64,000 nucleotides of DNA from Cymbidium sinense (lineage: Eukaryota; Streptophyta; Magnoliopsida; Asparagales; Orchidaceae). Position 1 is the stretch's first letter; each line of letters begins with the position of its first letter. Location: the NCBI GenBank assembly GCA_021442155.1, contig CM038216.1, forward strand, positions 85,470,945 through 85,534,944. The letters run 5' to 3'. Below are positions 1 through 12,288 of this stretch, piece after piece. The position numbers were made by a program, and so were the translations under genes. The notes under the pieces are model-generated. The model was not told the DNA's origin, did no database searches, and saw only the letters and a program-made list of their open reading frames with translations.

Positions 1-420
1 TATTATTTATTCATTTTAGTTTATTTTATTTTTTCTATTTATTTAGGTTTATTTTTATTTTTATTTAGTTTAGTTTAATTATTTTAAGTTTTTATTTTAG
101 TTTATTTTCTTGGTTTAGGATTAGGTTTACTTTTAGTTTAGCTTTATTTTTATTTTATATTTTAGGTTTATGTTTTATTTTTTTATTTTTAAGTTTAGGT
201 TTAGGTTTTTATTTTATTTTTTTAGGTTTAGGTTTTAGGTTTATTTTTATGTTCTTTTTTAGTTTAGTTTAGGTTTTTATGTATTATATTTTAGTTTAGT
301 TTTACTTTTTCTTTTATTTTCTTTTTAGGTTTAGGTTTAGGTTTAGATTTAGGTTTTAGTTTAGGTTTTTATTTTATTTTATTTTGGTTTAGGTTTTTTA
401 TTTTATTTTATTTTATTTTA

Positions 421-910
421 AGTTTATTTTTATGCTTTATTTTTTTAATTTAGGTTTAAGTTTATTTTTATTTTATTTTATTTTATTTATTTTATGGCTT
501 ACGTTTAGTTTATTTTAAGTTTAGGCTTAGGCTTAATTTATTTTAGCTTAGTTTATTATAGTTTAAGTTTAGGTTTATTTTATTTTATTTATTTTTTGTT
601 TATTTTTAGGATTTAGGGTTTAGGGTTAGGGATTTTTTCTTAATTAAGAAAACTTGTAGGTTTAGGTTTATTTTAGTTTAGGTTTCTATTTTATTTTATT
701 TTAATTTGGGTTTAGGTTTTAGGTTTTTATTTTAAGTTTATTTTTAGGTTTTATTTTTTTAATTTACATTTAGGTTTATTTTTATTTTATTTTATTTTAT
801 TTAGTTTATGGCTTACGTTTAGTTTATTTTATGTTTAGGCTTAGATTTTATTTATTTTAGCTTAGTTTATTATAGTTTAAGTTTAGGTTTATTTTATTTT
901 ATTTATTTTA
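421..910. repeat. Local tandem duplication within the array
   Basis: Two closely similar copies lie at about 421-600 and 731-910. Both carry the same order of uncommon words: TTTTTTTAATTTA, then TTATGGCTTACGTTTAG, then GCTTAGTTTATTATAG. The rare C-containing words make chance similarity unlikely even in this low-complexity setting. The intervening segment holds a telomere-like block and the junction word at 641-660, so the duplication spans a repeat-unit boundary. Confidence 0.7.
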
Positions 911-3479
911 GGTTTAGGATTTTTTTATTTTTAGTTTAGGTTTTAGATTTTATTCTCTATTTATTTTTAAGTTTTATTTTTAGGTTTAATTTTTAGGTTT
1001 AGGTTTTGTTTAGTTTTTATTTTATTTTTTGTTTATTTTATTTTTATTTTACATTTTATTTTATTTTATTTAGGATTTTTATTATTAGATTTATTTTATT
1101 TTTTATTTTAATTTAGGTTTTTATTTAATTTATTTTAGTTTAGTTTTTATTTTTTATTTTATTTTATTTTAATGTTTAGGTTTATCTTTAAGTTTGGGTT
1201 TAGGTTATGGTTTTAGTTTAGGTTTTTATTTTATTTTATTTTTTATTTTATTTAGGTTTAGGTTTTATTTATTATTTTACAATTTTAATTAGTTTAGGTT
1301 TAGGTTTTAGGTTGTAAGGTAGGTTTAGTTTGGGGTTTAGGGTTTAGGAGGGTTGTAGGTTTTAGGGTTTAGATTTTAAAGCTTAAGGTTTAGTGTTTTA
1401 GAGATTAGGGTTTAGGATTTGGGGTTTAGGTTTTAGGGTTTAGGGTTTAGGGTTTAGTATTTAGTGTTTAAGGTTTAGGATTTTTTATTTGCTTTTATTA
1501 TTATTTTTTAATTTTTTTTAAATTTAGTAAACTGATACGTTTAGGTTTATTTAGTTTATGTTTTATTTATTTTAGTTTATTTTTATTTTAATTTAATTTA
1601 GTTTATTTATTTGAGGTTTATTTATTTTAGTATTTTTATTTAGGTTTAGGTTTAACTTTAGGTTTATTTTTTAGTTGAGTTTTATTTTTATTTTATTTTT
1701 TAGGTTTAGGTTTTATTTTTTTATTTTTAGGTTTAGCTTTTGGTTTTTATTTTATTTTTTAGGTTAAGGTTTTAGGTTTTTTTAGTTTATTTTATTTTAA
1801 TTTTCTTAGGTTTACATTTAACTTTAGTTTATTTTTTGCTTTATTTATTTTAGTTTAGTTTATTTTAGTTTAGGTTTAGGATTAAGTTTATTATTATTAT
1901 TTTTTTTTTAAGTTAAGCTTTTACTTTTACTTTAGGGTTTGGGTTTTATTTTTTAATTATTTTTAGGTTTATTTTTTAAGTTTATGTTTATATTTAGTTT
2001 TGATTTTATTTAATTTCAAGTTTATTTTATTTTTATTTTATGTCTAGTTTTTGTTTTATTTAGGTTTTTTATTCTTAGGTTTATTATAATTTTTAGTTTA
2101 GCTAAGGTTTTTATTTATTTTATTTTAGTTTTTTTTAATTTTAATTTTAATTTCTTTTTAGGTTTAGGTTTAGGTTTTAGTTTAAGTTTTTATTTTATTT
2201 TATTTTATTATTTTAATTAGGTTTATGTTTTTTTATTTATGTTTTTTTAAGTTTTTTTTAGGTTTAGTTTTTTTGTTGTTTTGTGTTTAGGGTTTATGGT
2301 TTAGGGTTTAGGCTTTAAGGTTTACAGGTTTTGGTTTAAGGTTTAGGGTTTAGGTTTACAGTTTTGTGGGTTTTAGGGTTTTTAGAGTAGGTTGGGTTGG
2401 GGTTTAAGTTTTAGGGTTTAGGGGTTAGGGTTTAAGGTTTTTTAGGGTTTAGGATTTTTTAAAACAAAATTAAGTAAACCGATAGGTTTAGGTTTATTTA
2501 ATTTATTTTTTCTGTATTTTAGTTTATTAGATTTTTTATTTTTTATTTAGGTTTATTTTTTAGTTTTATTTAGTTTAGTTTATTTATTTTTTGTTTATTT
2601 ATTTCAATTTATATTTTTTATTTTAGTTTAGTTTTAAAAGTTTAGGTTTAGATTAATGTTTATTTTTTAGTTTAGTTTTAATTTTTTTATTTTTTAGGTT
2701 TAGTTTTTATTATTTATTTTTAGGTTTAGGTTTAGATTTTTATTTTATTTTTTTAGGTTTAGGTTTTAGGTTTTTATTTTAGTTTTATTGTTAGGTTTTA
2801 TTTTTTAGTTTAGGTTTAGGTTTATTTTTAGGTTATTTTATTTTATTTAGTTTACGGTTTAGGTTTAGTTTATTTTTGGTTTAGGTTTAGGTTTTAATTA
2901 TTTTAGTTTACGTTTAGATTTATTTTATTTTAGGTTTAGTTTTTTTTTTAAGTAGGTTTTTAGGGTTTTATTTTCTATTTATTTTAGGTTCTGATTTTAT
3001 TATTTATTTTATTTTGGGTTTATTTTATTTTTATTTTATGTTTATTTTTTAATTATTTAGGTTTTTATAGGTTTATTTTATGTTTTAGTTTAGTTTAGGT
3101 TTTTATTTACTATATTTTAGTTTATATTTTATATTTATTTTATTTTATTTTTATGTTTAGGTTTAGGTTTAGGTTTAGGCTTAGATTTTAGTTTAGGATT
3201 TTATTTTATTTTATTTTATTTATGTTTAGGTTTTTATGAATTATTTTTTTTACATTTTATTTAGTTTATGTTTAAGTTTTTAAGTTTTTGGGCTTAGGGT
3301 TTGGGGTTTAAGGTTTAGGACTCAGGTTTTAGGGTTGTAGGTTTTAGGGTTTAGGGTTTAGGTTTTTGGGGTTTTAGGGGTTAGGATTTAGGGTTTAGGG
3401 TTTATGGTTTTAAGGTTTAGGGTTTAGGGCTTATGGTTGTAGGTTTAGGGTTCAGGGTTTAGGGTTTAGGTTTAGTTTT

Positions 3480-3960
3480 AGGATTTTGGGTTTAGGGTTA
3501 GCGATTTTTTCTTAATTAAGAAAACTTGTAGGTTTAGGTTTATTTAGTTTATTTAGTTTATTATTTATTCATTTTTTTATTTTATTTTTTCTATTTATTT
3601 AGGTTTATTTTTATTTTTATTTAGTTTAGTTTAATTATTTTAGGTTTTTTATTATTTTATTTTCTTGGTTAAGGATTAGGTTTATTTTTAGTTTAGTTTT
3701 ATTTTTATTTTATTTTTTAAGTTTAAGTTTTATTTTTTATTTTTAAGTTTAGGTTTAGGTTTTTATTTTATTTTTTTAGGTTTAGGTTTTAGGTTTTTTT
3801 TAAGTTCTTTTTTTAGTTTAATTTAGGTTTTTATGTATTATATTTAGTTTAGTTTTACTTTTTCTTTATTTTCTTTTAGGTTTAGGTTTAGGTTTAGGTT
3901 TAGGTTTTAGTTTAGGTTTTCATTTTATTTTATTTTGGTTTAGGTTTTTTATTAATTTTA
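3480..3960. repeat. Direct duplicate of window positions about 1-400 and 615-660
   Basis: The stretch from about 3558 to 3960 follows the same word order as positions 1-400, including TTATTTATTCATTTT, TTTTTTCTATTTATTTAGG and TTTTCTTGGTT. The preceding 3495-3540 matches 615-660, with the same junction variant TTAATTAAGAAAACTTGTAGG. This shows duplication of a unit of kilobase scale inside the array. Confidence 0.7.
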
Positions 3961-4243
3961 TTTTTAAGATTTATTTAGTTTAGGTTTAGCTTTTTAGCTT
4001 TTTAGGGTTTAGGGTTTAAGGTTAGTTGAGGGTGAGGGTTGAGGGTTTAGGCTTTAGGGTTTGGGGTTTAGGGTTTAGGGTTTAGGGTTTAGGGTTTAGG
4101 GTTTAAAGTTTATGGTTTTGGTTTTAGGGTTGAGGGTTTAGGGTTTACGAGTTTAAGGTTTAAGGTTTAGGGTTTATGGTTTAGGTTTTAGGTCTAGGGT
4201 TCCAATTTTAGTTTAGGGTTTAGTGTTTTTGGTATTTTATATT

Positions 4244-4707
4244 AATAGAGAACAAATTCAGATTCAACATTTCTTCTTTTCGATTTCATCAACCAAATAA
4301 CACACTAAGTTTTTTAAGACACAAGTGACGACATGGATAAAAGATGAGCATGCATAGAGCAAATAATAATCCCTAGATGACTAGAATCATCTCTTCAATA
4401 AATACATAGTTCCATTAGTCGATTGGCCATTCTCTTAGTACCCATCAGAACCACCCGGCCTCTCGAGTAGTGGGATCCACCATCGTATCCCAGATCTTCC
4501 CCTCTGCCACCACCACAGTTGTAATCTTCCTCGCTCCTCCTGCCTTCATAACCACCACTGCTCTAGCCACCACCTCCATATCCACCAGCAGCACTAGATC
4601 CCCCACCACCACTATGATAATCACCGCCTCCGCCTTCTCCTCCACCACCAAATCTAGACTGAGCGTGGTTCACAATCATGTTCCTACAGTCAAGGTTCAC
4701 AATAAGG
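4244..4707 (-). pseudogene. Glycine-rich RNA-binding protein, 3' fragment, copy 1
   Basis: Read on the minus strand, this starts at the end of an RNA-recognition motif (a NLD...N-I-V-N-A-Q-S-R pattern) and runs into a glycine-rich tail with GGGGE, GGGGDYHSG, GGYGGG and SRG. This is the layout of plant GRP7/GRP8-type proteins, which bind RNA in nucleus and cytoplasm. The first about 60 residues of the RRM are absent. It is the best preserved of five copies: one in-frame TAG where CAG is expected in the glycine-rich part, and a one-base shift close to the C-terminus. The rest, about 4244-4440, is 3' untranslated sequence. Both ends abut telomere-like repeats. The family is confident; function is lost. 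Confidence 0.82.
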
Positions 4708-7252
4708 TTTTAGTTTAGGCTTTAGTGTTTAGGGTTTAAGGTTTAGGGTTTAAGGTTTAGGGTTTTGAGGTTTTAGGGTTTATGGTTTAGGATTAGTTTA
4801 GTGTTTAGGGTATAGGGTTTTAGGGTTTAGGGTTTAGGGTTTATCATTTTTTTAAATTAATGGTGGGTTTATTTAGTTTTTTATTTTTTTTATTTTATTT
4901 TTTTATTTAATTTAGTTTATTTATTTATGGTTTATTTATTTAAGCTTTTTTTAGGTTTAGGTTTTGGTTTAGGTTTATTTTTTAGTTGAGCTTTTTTTTT
5001 GTTTAAGTTTTATTTTTTATTTTTAGGTTTACCTTTAGGTTTTTATTTTATTTTTCTAGGTTTAGGTTTTAGGTTTTTATTTTAGGTTTATTTTTCAATT
5101 TTATTTTTTAGTTAGGTTTTGGTTTATTTTTAGTTTATTTTATTTTATTTAGTTTAGGTTCAAGTTTAAGTTTAGTTTATTTTAGTTTTAGGTTGAGGTT
5201 TAGGTTTATTTTGTATATTTTAATTTTATTTTAGGTTAAGTTTTTTATTTTAGTTTAGAGTTTGGGTTTTATTTTATTTATTTTAGGTTTAGGTTTTCAT
5301 TTAGTTTTATTTTATTTTATTTCAAGTTTAATTTATTTTTATTTTATTTTACATTCACTTTTTATTTTATTTAGGTTATTTATTCTTAGGTTTATTTTAT
5401 TTTTTAGTTTAGTTTAGTTTTTTTAATTTTTTTTAGTGTATTTAAGTTTTTATTTTATTTTATTTTTAGGTTTAGATTTAGGTTTTAGTTTTGGTTTCTA
5501 TTTTATTTTATTTTCTTATTTTATTTAAGTTTATTTTTTTTTCATTTTTTTTAGGTTTTATTTAGGTTTAAGTTCTTTTTTGGGTTTAGGGTTTAGGGTT
5601 TAGGGTTTAGGGTATAGGGTTTAGCTTTTAGGGTTTAAGATTTAGATTTTTAAGTTTAGTGTTTAGGCTCACTAGGATTTTAGGGCTTAGGGTTAAGGTT
5701 ATTTAGGATTTAGGGGTTAGGGTTCAGAGTTTAAAATTTATGGTTTTTAGGGTTTAGGGTTTATGGTTTAATGTTAGTTTAGGGTTTAGGGTTTTAGGTT
5801 TAGGTTAGGTGTGGTTATGGAGGGTGGGTGGTTTTAGGGGTTAGAGATTTAGGGTTTAAGGTTTAGGGTTTAGGGTTTAGGGTTTAGGGTTTTGGATTTA
5901 CGATTTAGGGTTTAGAGTTTAAGGTTTAGGGGTTTTTTTATTTAAGTAAACTAGTAAGTTTAGGTTTTTTTTAGTTTATTTAGTTTAATTGTTATGTATT
6001 TTATATTATTTTATTTTAATTTATTTTTTATTTTTATTTACGTTTGTTTTTGTTTTTATTTAATCTATTTTAGGTTTATTTATTTTAGTTTATGTTCTTC
6101 TTAATTTATTTTTTAGGTTTAGGTTCATGTTTATTTTTATTTTTTAGTATAGTTTTATTTTTATTTTTTTAGGCTTAGGTTTTAATTTTTATTTTTAGGT
6201 TAAGGTTTAAGATTTTATTTTATTTTTTTAGCTTTAGGTTTTAGCCTTTAATTTTTGGTTTATTTTAGGGTTTTATTTTTTAGTTTAATTTTAGGTTTAT
6301 TTTTTGTTTATTTTATTTGATTTAGTTTAGGGTTTAGGATAAATTTATTTTAGGTTTAGGTTTAGGTTTTATTTATTTTAGTTTAGTTTATTATAGTTTA
6401 GGTTTAAGTTTATTTTATTTTATTTATTTTTGGTTTATGTTTTTTTTAGTTTAAGGTTTAGGTTATATTTTTTTATTTATTATAGGTTTATTCTTTTTTA
6501 AGCTTTTATTTAGTTTTTATTTTATTTTTTTTGTTTATTTTATTTTTACTTATTTTTAAGTTTATTTTTTAGGTTTTGGTTTTTATTTTATTTAAATTTA
6601 GGCTTATTTTGGTTTTAATTTTATTTTAGTTTTTATTTTATTTAGGATTTTTATATTTAGGTTTATTTTATTTTTAGTTTAGTTTAAGTTATTAATTATT
6701 TTATTTTAGTTTAGTTTTTATTTTTTTTATTTTCTTTTATTTTTAGGTTTATGTTTAGTTTTAAGTTTAATTTTATTTTTAGGTTTTAGTTTAGGTTTAT
6801 ATTTTATTTTATTTAGGTTTAGGTTTATTTATTTATTATATTTTTAGGTTTTATTTAGTTTAAATTTAGGTTTTTAGGTTTTAGGGTTTAGGGATTAGGG
6901 TTTAGAGTTTAGGGTTTATGGTTTGGTTTTTAAGGTTGTAGGTTTTATGGTTTAGGGTTTACGGTTAAGGGTTTAGGGTTTAGGGTTTTAGGGTTTAATG
7001 TTTAGGTCTTAGGGTTTAAGGTTTAAGGTTTAAGGTTTAGGGTTTTAGCATTTAGGGTTTAGGGTTGTAGATTTAGGGTTTATGGTTTAGTGTTTAGGGT
7101 TAGTTTTATGGTTTAGGGTAATTTATTAGAATTTGTTTTTTTATTTTTTATTTTTATGGTTTAGGGTTTTCAATTAGTTGGTTTAGGGTTTAGGTTTTAG
7201 GTTTGTGGTTTAGGTTTTAGTTTAGGGTTTAGGGTTTTTAGTATTTTTTTTA
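4708..7252. repeat. Composite telomere-derived array, block 2
   Basis: Telomere-like blocks lie at about 4710-4850, 5580-5930 and 6865-7240, separated by T/A-rich word arrays. Junction words occur near 4850-4875 (a variant, AAATTAATGGTGGG) and 5941-5960. The order of words after each junction repeats block 1. No coding signal was found. Confidence 0.85.
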
Positions 7253-7731
7253 ATAGAGAATAAATTCATATTCAACATTTCTTCTTCTTGATTTCATCAA
7301 CCAAGTAGTAACACACTAAGTTTTCTAAGACACAAGTGATGACATAGATAAAATATGAGGATGCATAGAGCAAATAAGAAATCCTAGATAACTAGAACGA
7401 TCTCTGTTGTAAAGACACAGTTCCATAAGCAGCAGTTCAGATTGATGGTTCCTTTATTTCTCTAGTTCCCAATAGAACCACCTTAGCCTCTAGAGTATCG
7501 GGATCCACCATCATAATCTCGATCTCTCCCTCCATCACCACCATGGCTGTAACCTTCGTCGCTCCTCCCGCCTCCATAACCACCACTACTCTGACCACCA
7601 CCTTGATATCCACTAGCATCTCTAGATCCCCCACCACATCTGCAAATAATCACCGCCTTCGCCTCCACCACTAGATCTAAGCTTAGCCTGGTTGATAGTG
7701 ATGTTCCAGTCGTCAAGGTTATGTCCATTCT
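7253..7731 (-). pseudogene. Glycine-rich RNA-binding protein, 3' fragment, copy 2
   Basis: On the minus strand the sequence opens with NGHNLDD and an NITINQA motif, the last strand of a plant GRP-type RRM, then a glycine-rich tail with GGGEGGDY, GYQGGGQSSGGYGGG, SDEGYSHGG and SRYSRG. The reading frame is broken just after GGDY, so the motifs lie in two frames. The 3' untranslated part runs to about 7253, where the sense strand becomes A-rich (ATTAAAAAAAATAC). The opening boundary is fused to CCCTAA of the telomere repeat. The same two boundaries recur in the other copies, so this is one captured fragment multiplied with the array. Confidence 0.82.
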
Positions 7732-8369
7732 TAGGGTTTAGGTTTCATTTTAGGTTTATTAGGTTTTAGGCTTTAGGTTTATTTTTTAATTTATTTAGTT
7801 ACTTTAGGATAAGGTTTTGGGGTTTAGGGTTTAGGGTTTAGGGTTTAGGGTTAGGGCTTAAGGTTTAGGTTTACTTTTGAATTTATTTTGTTACTTTCAG
7901 TTTAGGTTTAGGGTTTGGGGTTTAGGGTTTTGTGTTAGGGTTAGGGTTTAGGGTTTAGGGTTTAAGATTTAGCATTTAGGGTATAGGGTTTTAGGGTTTA
8001 TGCTTTTAGGGTTTAGGATTTGGGATTAGGGTTAAGGGTTTAGGGTTTAGAGTTTACGATTTAGGGTTTACGGTTTAGGGTTTAGGGTTTTAAGGTTTAG
8101 GGTTTAGGGTTTAGGGTTTAGGATTTAGGGTTTAGGGGTTTTAGGGTTTAGGGTTTAGGATTTAGGGTTTGAGTTTTAGGTATAGGGTTTAGGATTTTTG
8201 GTTTAGGGTTTAAGGTTCAGGGTTTATGGTTTAAGTTTTAGGGTTTAGGGTTTAGGGTTTTATGGTTTAAGTGTTTAGGGTTTAGGGTTTAGGTTTTAGG
8301 TCTTTGATTCAGGTTTAGCTTAGGGTTTAGGTCAATGGTTAAGGTCTTAGTTTAGGGTTAAGATTAAGT
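7732..8369. repeat. Telomere-like block, TTTAGGG-rich
   Basis: Almost the whole interval is degenerate TTTAGGG in one orientation, with variants such as TTTAAGG, TTTATGG, TTTACGG and TTAGGG. It is one of the longest telomere-dominated stretches in the window. It continues beyond the inserted fragment at 8370-8584. Confidence 0.85.
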
Positions 8370-8584
8370 GAGCAATTAATCCGAAATTTTATGGGTTAAT
8401 TTAATGGGATGATCTCTGCCTCCCATAATTTTTTTGGGATTTATTGCACACTTAATTAAGAAAATTGACTAATTGAACCCTAATTACTCTTTTAAGTTAT
8501 TTAATGATTAATTAATCCCATGATGTAATAAATTGATTAATTAAGTTTATTAATTATTGCTCAATAGTAAATGAACTAAGGAAT
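8370..8584 (-). repeat. Inverted copy of the 24.5-kb non-coding retroelement-type segment
   Basis: This 215-bp island of ordinary base composition interrupts the telomere-like block. Its reverse complement matches 24,481-24,697 almost throughout: the words ATTCCTTAGTTCA, TTAATCATTAATTAA, CTTAAAAGAGTA and GGGTTAATTGCTC-like ends occur in the same order and spacing. The match was found by eye. It is therefore a fragment of the same dispersed repeat, placed in the opposite direction. Confidence 0.78.
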
Positions 8585-9650
8585 AGGGTTTAGGGTTTAG
8601 GGTTTTAGAGTTTATGATTTTAGGGTTTAAGGTTTAAGGTTAGGGTTTAGGGTTTAGGGTTTAGGGTTTATGGTTCAGGTGTTTAGGGTTTCAGGTTTTG
8701 TGTTTGGGGTTTAAGGTTTATGGTTTTTAGGGCTTAGCGTTTTAGTTTTAGGTCTAGGGTTCAAGTTTTAGTTTAGGGTTTAGGGTTTATGGTTTAGGGT
8801 TTAGGGTTTAGGGTTTAAAGTTTATGATTTAGAGTTTATTTTTTTAGTTTATTTTATCTTTTATTTCTATTTATGTTTATATTTTATTATTATTTAGTTT
8901 ATTTTAGGTTTATTTATTTTAGTTCATGTTTTTTATTTTGGTTAACTTTTTAGGTTTAGGTTTAAGTTTATGTTTATTTTATAGTTCAGTTTTATTTTTA
9001 TTTTATTTTTTATGTTAAGGTTTTATTTTTTATTTTTCGTTTTAGATTTAGGATTTTATTTTATTTTTTTAGGCTTCGGTTTAGGGTTTAGTCTTAGGGT
9101 TTTAGGGTTTAGTGTTTAGCGAATAGGGTTTAGGGTTTTTAGTTTTTAGGGTTTAGGGTTTAGTGTTTAGGGTTTAGGGTTTAGGGTTATAGGTTCAGTG
9201 TTATAGGTTTAGGGTTTAGGGTTTAGGATTAGTTTTAGGGTTTATGGTTTAGGCATTAGAGTTTTTGATTTGGGGTTTAGGATTTAAGGTTTAAGGTTTT
9301 TTTTAATTAAGTAAACTAATAGGTTTAGGTTAATTTAGTTTACATTGTTTATTTTATATTTATTTTAGTTTATTTTATTTATTTTTACTTAGGTTTATTT
9401 ATTATTTTTATTTAGTTTAGTTTAGTTATTTTAGGTTTATTTATTTTAATTTATTTTTTAGGATTAGGTTTATTTTTTTGTTGAGTTTAACTTTTATTTT
9501 TTTAAGGTTTAGGGTTTTGGGTTTAGGGTTTTAGGGTTTAGGGTTTTGGTGTTTTGAGTTTAGGGTTAGGGTTTAGGGTTTAGGGTTTAGTGTTTAAGCT
9601 TTAGGGTTTAGGGTTTTAGGGTTTAGGGTTTAGGGTTTAAGGTTTAGGGT

Positions 9651-9743
9651 TTATAATTTGACGTAAGTACCTATTTTGGAAGTATTGAATGATTTCAATA
9701 TAACTGAAAATTGATACCATCCAATGTATTTTTTTTTAAAGTG
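9651..9743. repeat. Short non-telomeric island, copy A
   Basis: About 93 bp of mixed composition sits in the array. It opens with TTATAATTTGACGTA and contains GGAAGTATTGAATGATTTC, AATATAA and CCAATGTATT. A diverged second copy is at 14,798-14,889, and the opening words occur again at the LINE insertion site at 13,203. The source of the sequence is not recognised. Confidence 0.7.
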
Positions 9744-12251
9744 AAGATTATGTTTAGGGAGGTTTTGGGTTTAAGGTTTAAGGTTAGGGTTTAGAGTTTA
9801 GGCTTTAGGGTTTGGGTTTTAAGTTTAGGGTTGAGGTTTTAGTTTAGGGTTTTTTGGGTTTAGGGTTGTAGTATTTGGTTTAGTTTTAGGTTTAGGTTTT
9901 CATTTAGTTTTTATTTTATTTTATTTTAAGTTTATTTTATTTTTATTTTATGTTTAGCTTTTATTTTATTTAAGTTTTTTATTCTTAGGTTTATTTTATT
10001 TTATTCATTTTAGTTTAGGTTATTATTTATTTTATTTTAATTTATTTTTATTAGTTTATTTTATTTTATTTTTAGGTTTTAGTTTACATTTTTATTTTAT
10101 TTTATTTTTTTATTTTATTTAGGCTTAGGTTTTATATTTATTTTACTTTTAGGTTTTACTTAGTTTAGGTTTATGCTTTTAGGTTTTTAGCTTTTTGAGT
10201 TTAGGGTTTTAGGGTTTGGGGTTTTAGGGTTTAGGGTCTGAGTCACGGTGGAGGATTTAAGGTGGGCTCTGGGTTTAGGGTTTTAAGGTTTATCGTTTAG
10301 GGAAGTTAGTGTGGTCAGGATTTTAGGGTTTGGGGTTAGGGAGGTTTTAGGGTTTGGGTTTAGAGGTTTAGAGTTTATGGTTTAGGGGGTTGAGGGTTTT
10401 GATTTTAAAGTTTAGGGTTTTTTAGGGTTTAAAGTTTAGGGTTGTAGGTTTAGGGTTGTAGGTTTAGTTTTGTAGGTTTAAAGTTTTAGGTTTTTATTTT
10501 AGGTATTATTTTTTAGTTTAGGTTTATTTTTAGTTTATTTTATTATATTTATTTTAGGGTTTAGGTTTAGATTATTTTAGGTTTAGGTTTAGGTTCTATT
10601 TTTTTTAGTTTAGTTTATTTTAGTTTAGGTTTAGGTTTATTTTATTTTGTTTATTTTAGGTTTAGGTTTTTTCTAAGTTTAGCGTTTAGGTTTTTTTTTA
10701 GGTTTAGTTTTTTATTTAATTTTTAATTTATTTATTTAGGTTTATTTTGTTTTTATTTTTCATTTAGTTCTTCATCTATGTTGGTTTTTTATTTTTAAGT
10801 TTAGTTTTTAGAGTTTTGTTTAGGTTTTTATCTATTTTATTTTAGTTTAGTTTTTATTTTTTATTTTATTTTATTTATGGTTTCTATTTAGGTTTAGGTT
10901 TTAGATTAGGTTTTTATTCTGTTATATTTTATTTAAGTTTAAGTGTTTTTATTTATTTTATTTTTAGGTCTTATTTAGTTTAGATTTAGGTTTTTAAGTT
11001 TTTAGGATTTAGGGTATAAGGCATTGGATTTAGGGTTTAGGGTTTAGTTTTGTAGGTTTTAGGGTTTAGAGTTTAGGGTTTAGGGTTCAGGTTTTAAGGT
11101 TATACGGTTTATGGTTTAGGGTTTAGGGTTTAGGGTTTAGGGTTTTACAATTTTAGTGTTTAGGGTTTAGGGTTGTAAGTTTAGAGTTTAAAGTTTAGAG
11201 TTTAGGGTTTAAGGTTAGTTTTAGGGTTTAGGGTTTAAGTTTAGGTTTTTTAATTTTATTTTAATTAAGTAAACTGGTAGGTTTAGGTTTATTTAGTTTA
11301 ATTTTTATTTTGATTTATGTATAATTTTATTTTTATTTAGTATAGTTTATTTATTTTAGGTTTATTTATTTTAGTTTATATTTTTTATTTTAGTTTATTT
11401 TTTAGGTTTAGGTTTAGGTTTAGATTTATTTTTTAATTAACTTTTAATTTTATTTTATTTTTTATATTTTGGTTTTATTATTTATTTTTAGGATTAGTTT
11501 TAGGTTTTTATTTTATTATTTTAGGTTTAGATTTTAGATTTTTCTTTTAGGTTTTACTTTTAAGTTTAGGTAGATTTATTTTTAGTTTATTTTAATTTAT
11601 TTAGTTTAGGTTTAACATCTTTTTCATTTTAGTTTTTATTTTAGTTTAGGTTTAGGTTTATTTTATTTTTATTTTAAGTTTAGGATTTAGGTTTTATTAT
11701 TTATTTATATTTTGGTTTAGGTTTTTATTTAGTGTTTATTTTATTTTATTTTATTTAAGCTTAGTTTTTATTTTATTTATGTTTTAAATTTTTTAGTTTA
11801 GTTTAGGTTTTTATTTATTTTATTTTAGTTTAGTTTTTATTATTTATTTTATTTTCTTTTTAAGTTTAGGATTTAGTTTATGTTTTTATTTTAGTTTATA
11901 TATTTTATTTTGTTTTGGTTTAGATTTTTAATTTATTTATTTTTAGGTTTTATTTAGTTCAAATTTAGGTTTTTAGCTTTTATGGTTTAGGGTTTAGGGT
12001 TTATTTAGGGTTTAGGTTTTTTTTTAGGGTTTAGGGTTGAGGGATTAGGGTTTACGATTTAGGTTTTATGGTTTAAGGTTTAGGGTTTAGGGTTTAGGGT
12101 TTAGGGTTTTAGGATTTAGCATTTAGGATTTAGGGTTTAGAGTTTATAGTTTTTAGGGTTTAGGTTGAGGGTTAGGGTTTAGGTTTTAGGATTTAGGTTT
12201 TAGGTTTAGGGTTGAGGATTTAGTTTATAGTTTAGGATTTTTGGTTATTTT

Positions 12252-12288
12252 TAATAGTGAATAAATTCAAATTAAACATTTCTTCTTT
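12252..12288 (-). pseudogene. Stub of the glycine-rich protein 3' UTR, copy a
   Basis: Only the terminal 37 bp of the captured 3' untranslated region remain, ending at TTTCTTCTTT on the + strand. After this the sequence passes straight into the T/A-rich block (GTTTATTTATT). The same break point is shared with the stubs at 17,504 and 18,317, so the deletion happened once in an ancestral repeat unit. Confidence 0.75.

Larger units (their letters stand above)
1..4243. repeat. Composite telomere-derived array, block 1
   Basis: No gene is visible. Long stretches of T, A and G words (TTTAGG, TTTATTTTA, TTTAGTTTA) alternate with telomere-like blocks of degenerate TTTAGGG at about 610-640, 1320-1480, 2285-2455, 3285-3510 and 3995-4225. 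The cleanest telomeric run is five perfect heptamers at 4067-4101. After most telomere-like blocks comes a junction related to AATTAAGTAAACTRGTAGG, at 641-660, 1521-1539, 2469-2486 and 3521-3542, followed by the same opening words of the T/A-rich block. The + strand is nearly free of C. These points are read directly; a higher-order satellite is the inference. Confidence 0.85.

Noticed and set aside
4470..4718. Plus-strand open frame rich in Thr/Ser opposite the glycine-rich fragment
   Set aside because: It is the antisense shadow of Gly codons (GGN/NCC); the minus strand carries the recognisable RRM end and Gly tail. The frames at 48,247 and 53,158 are rejected for the same reason.
7253..7731. 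Working glycine-rich RNA-binding protein gene
   Set aside because: All five copies lack most of the RRM and a start, and carry frame shifts or stops. They are fragments.
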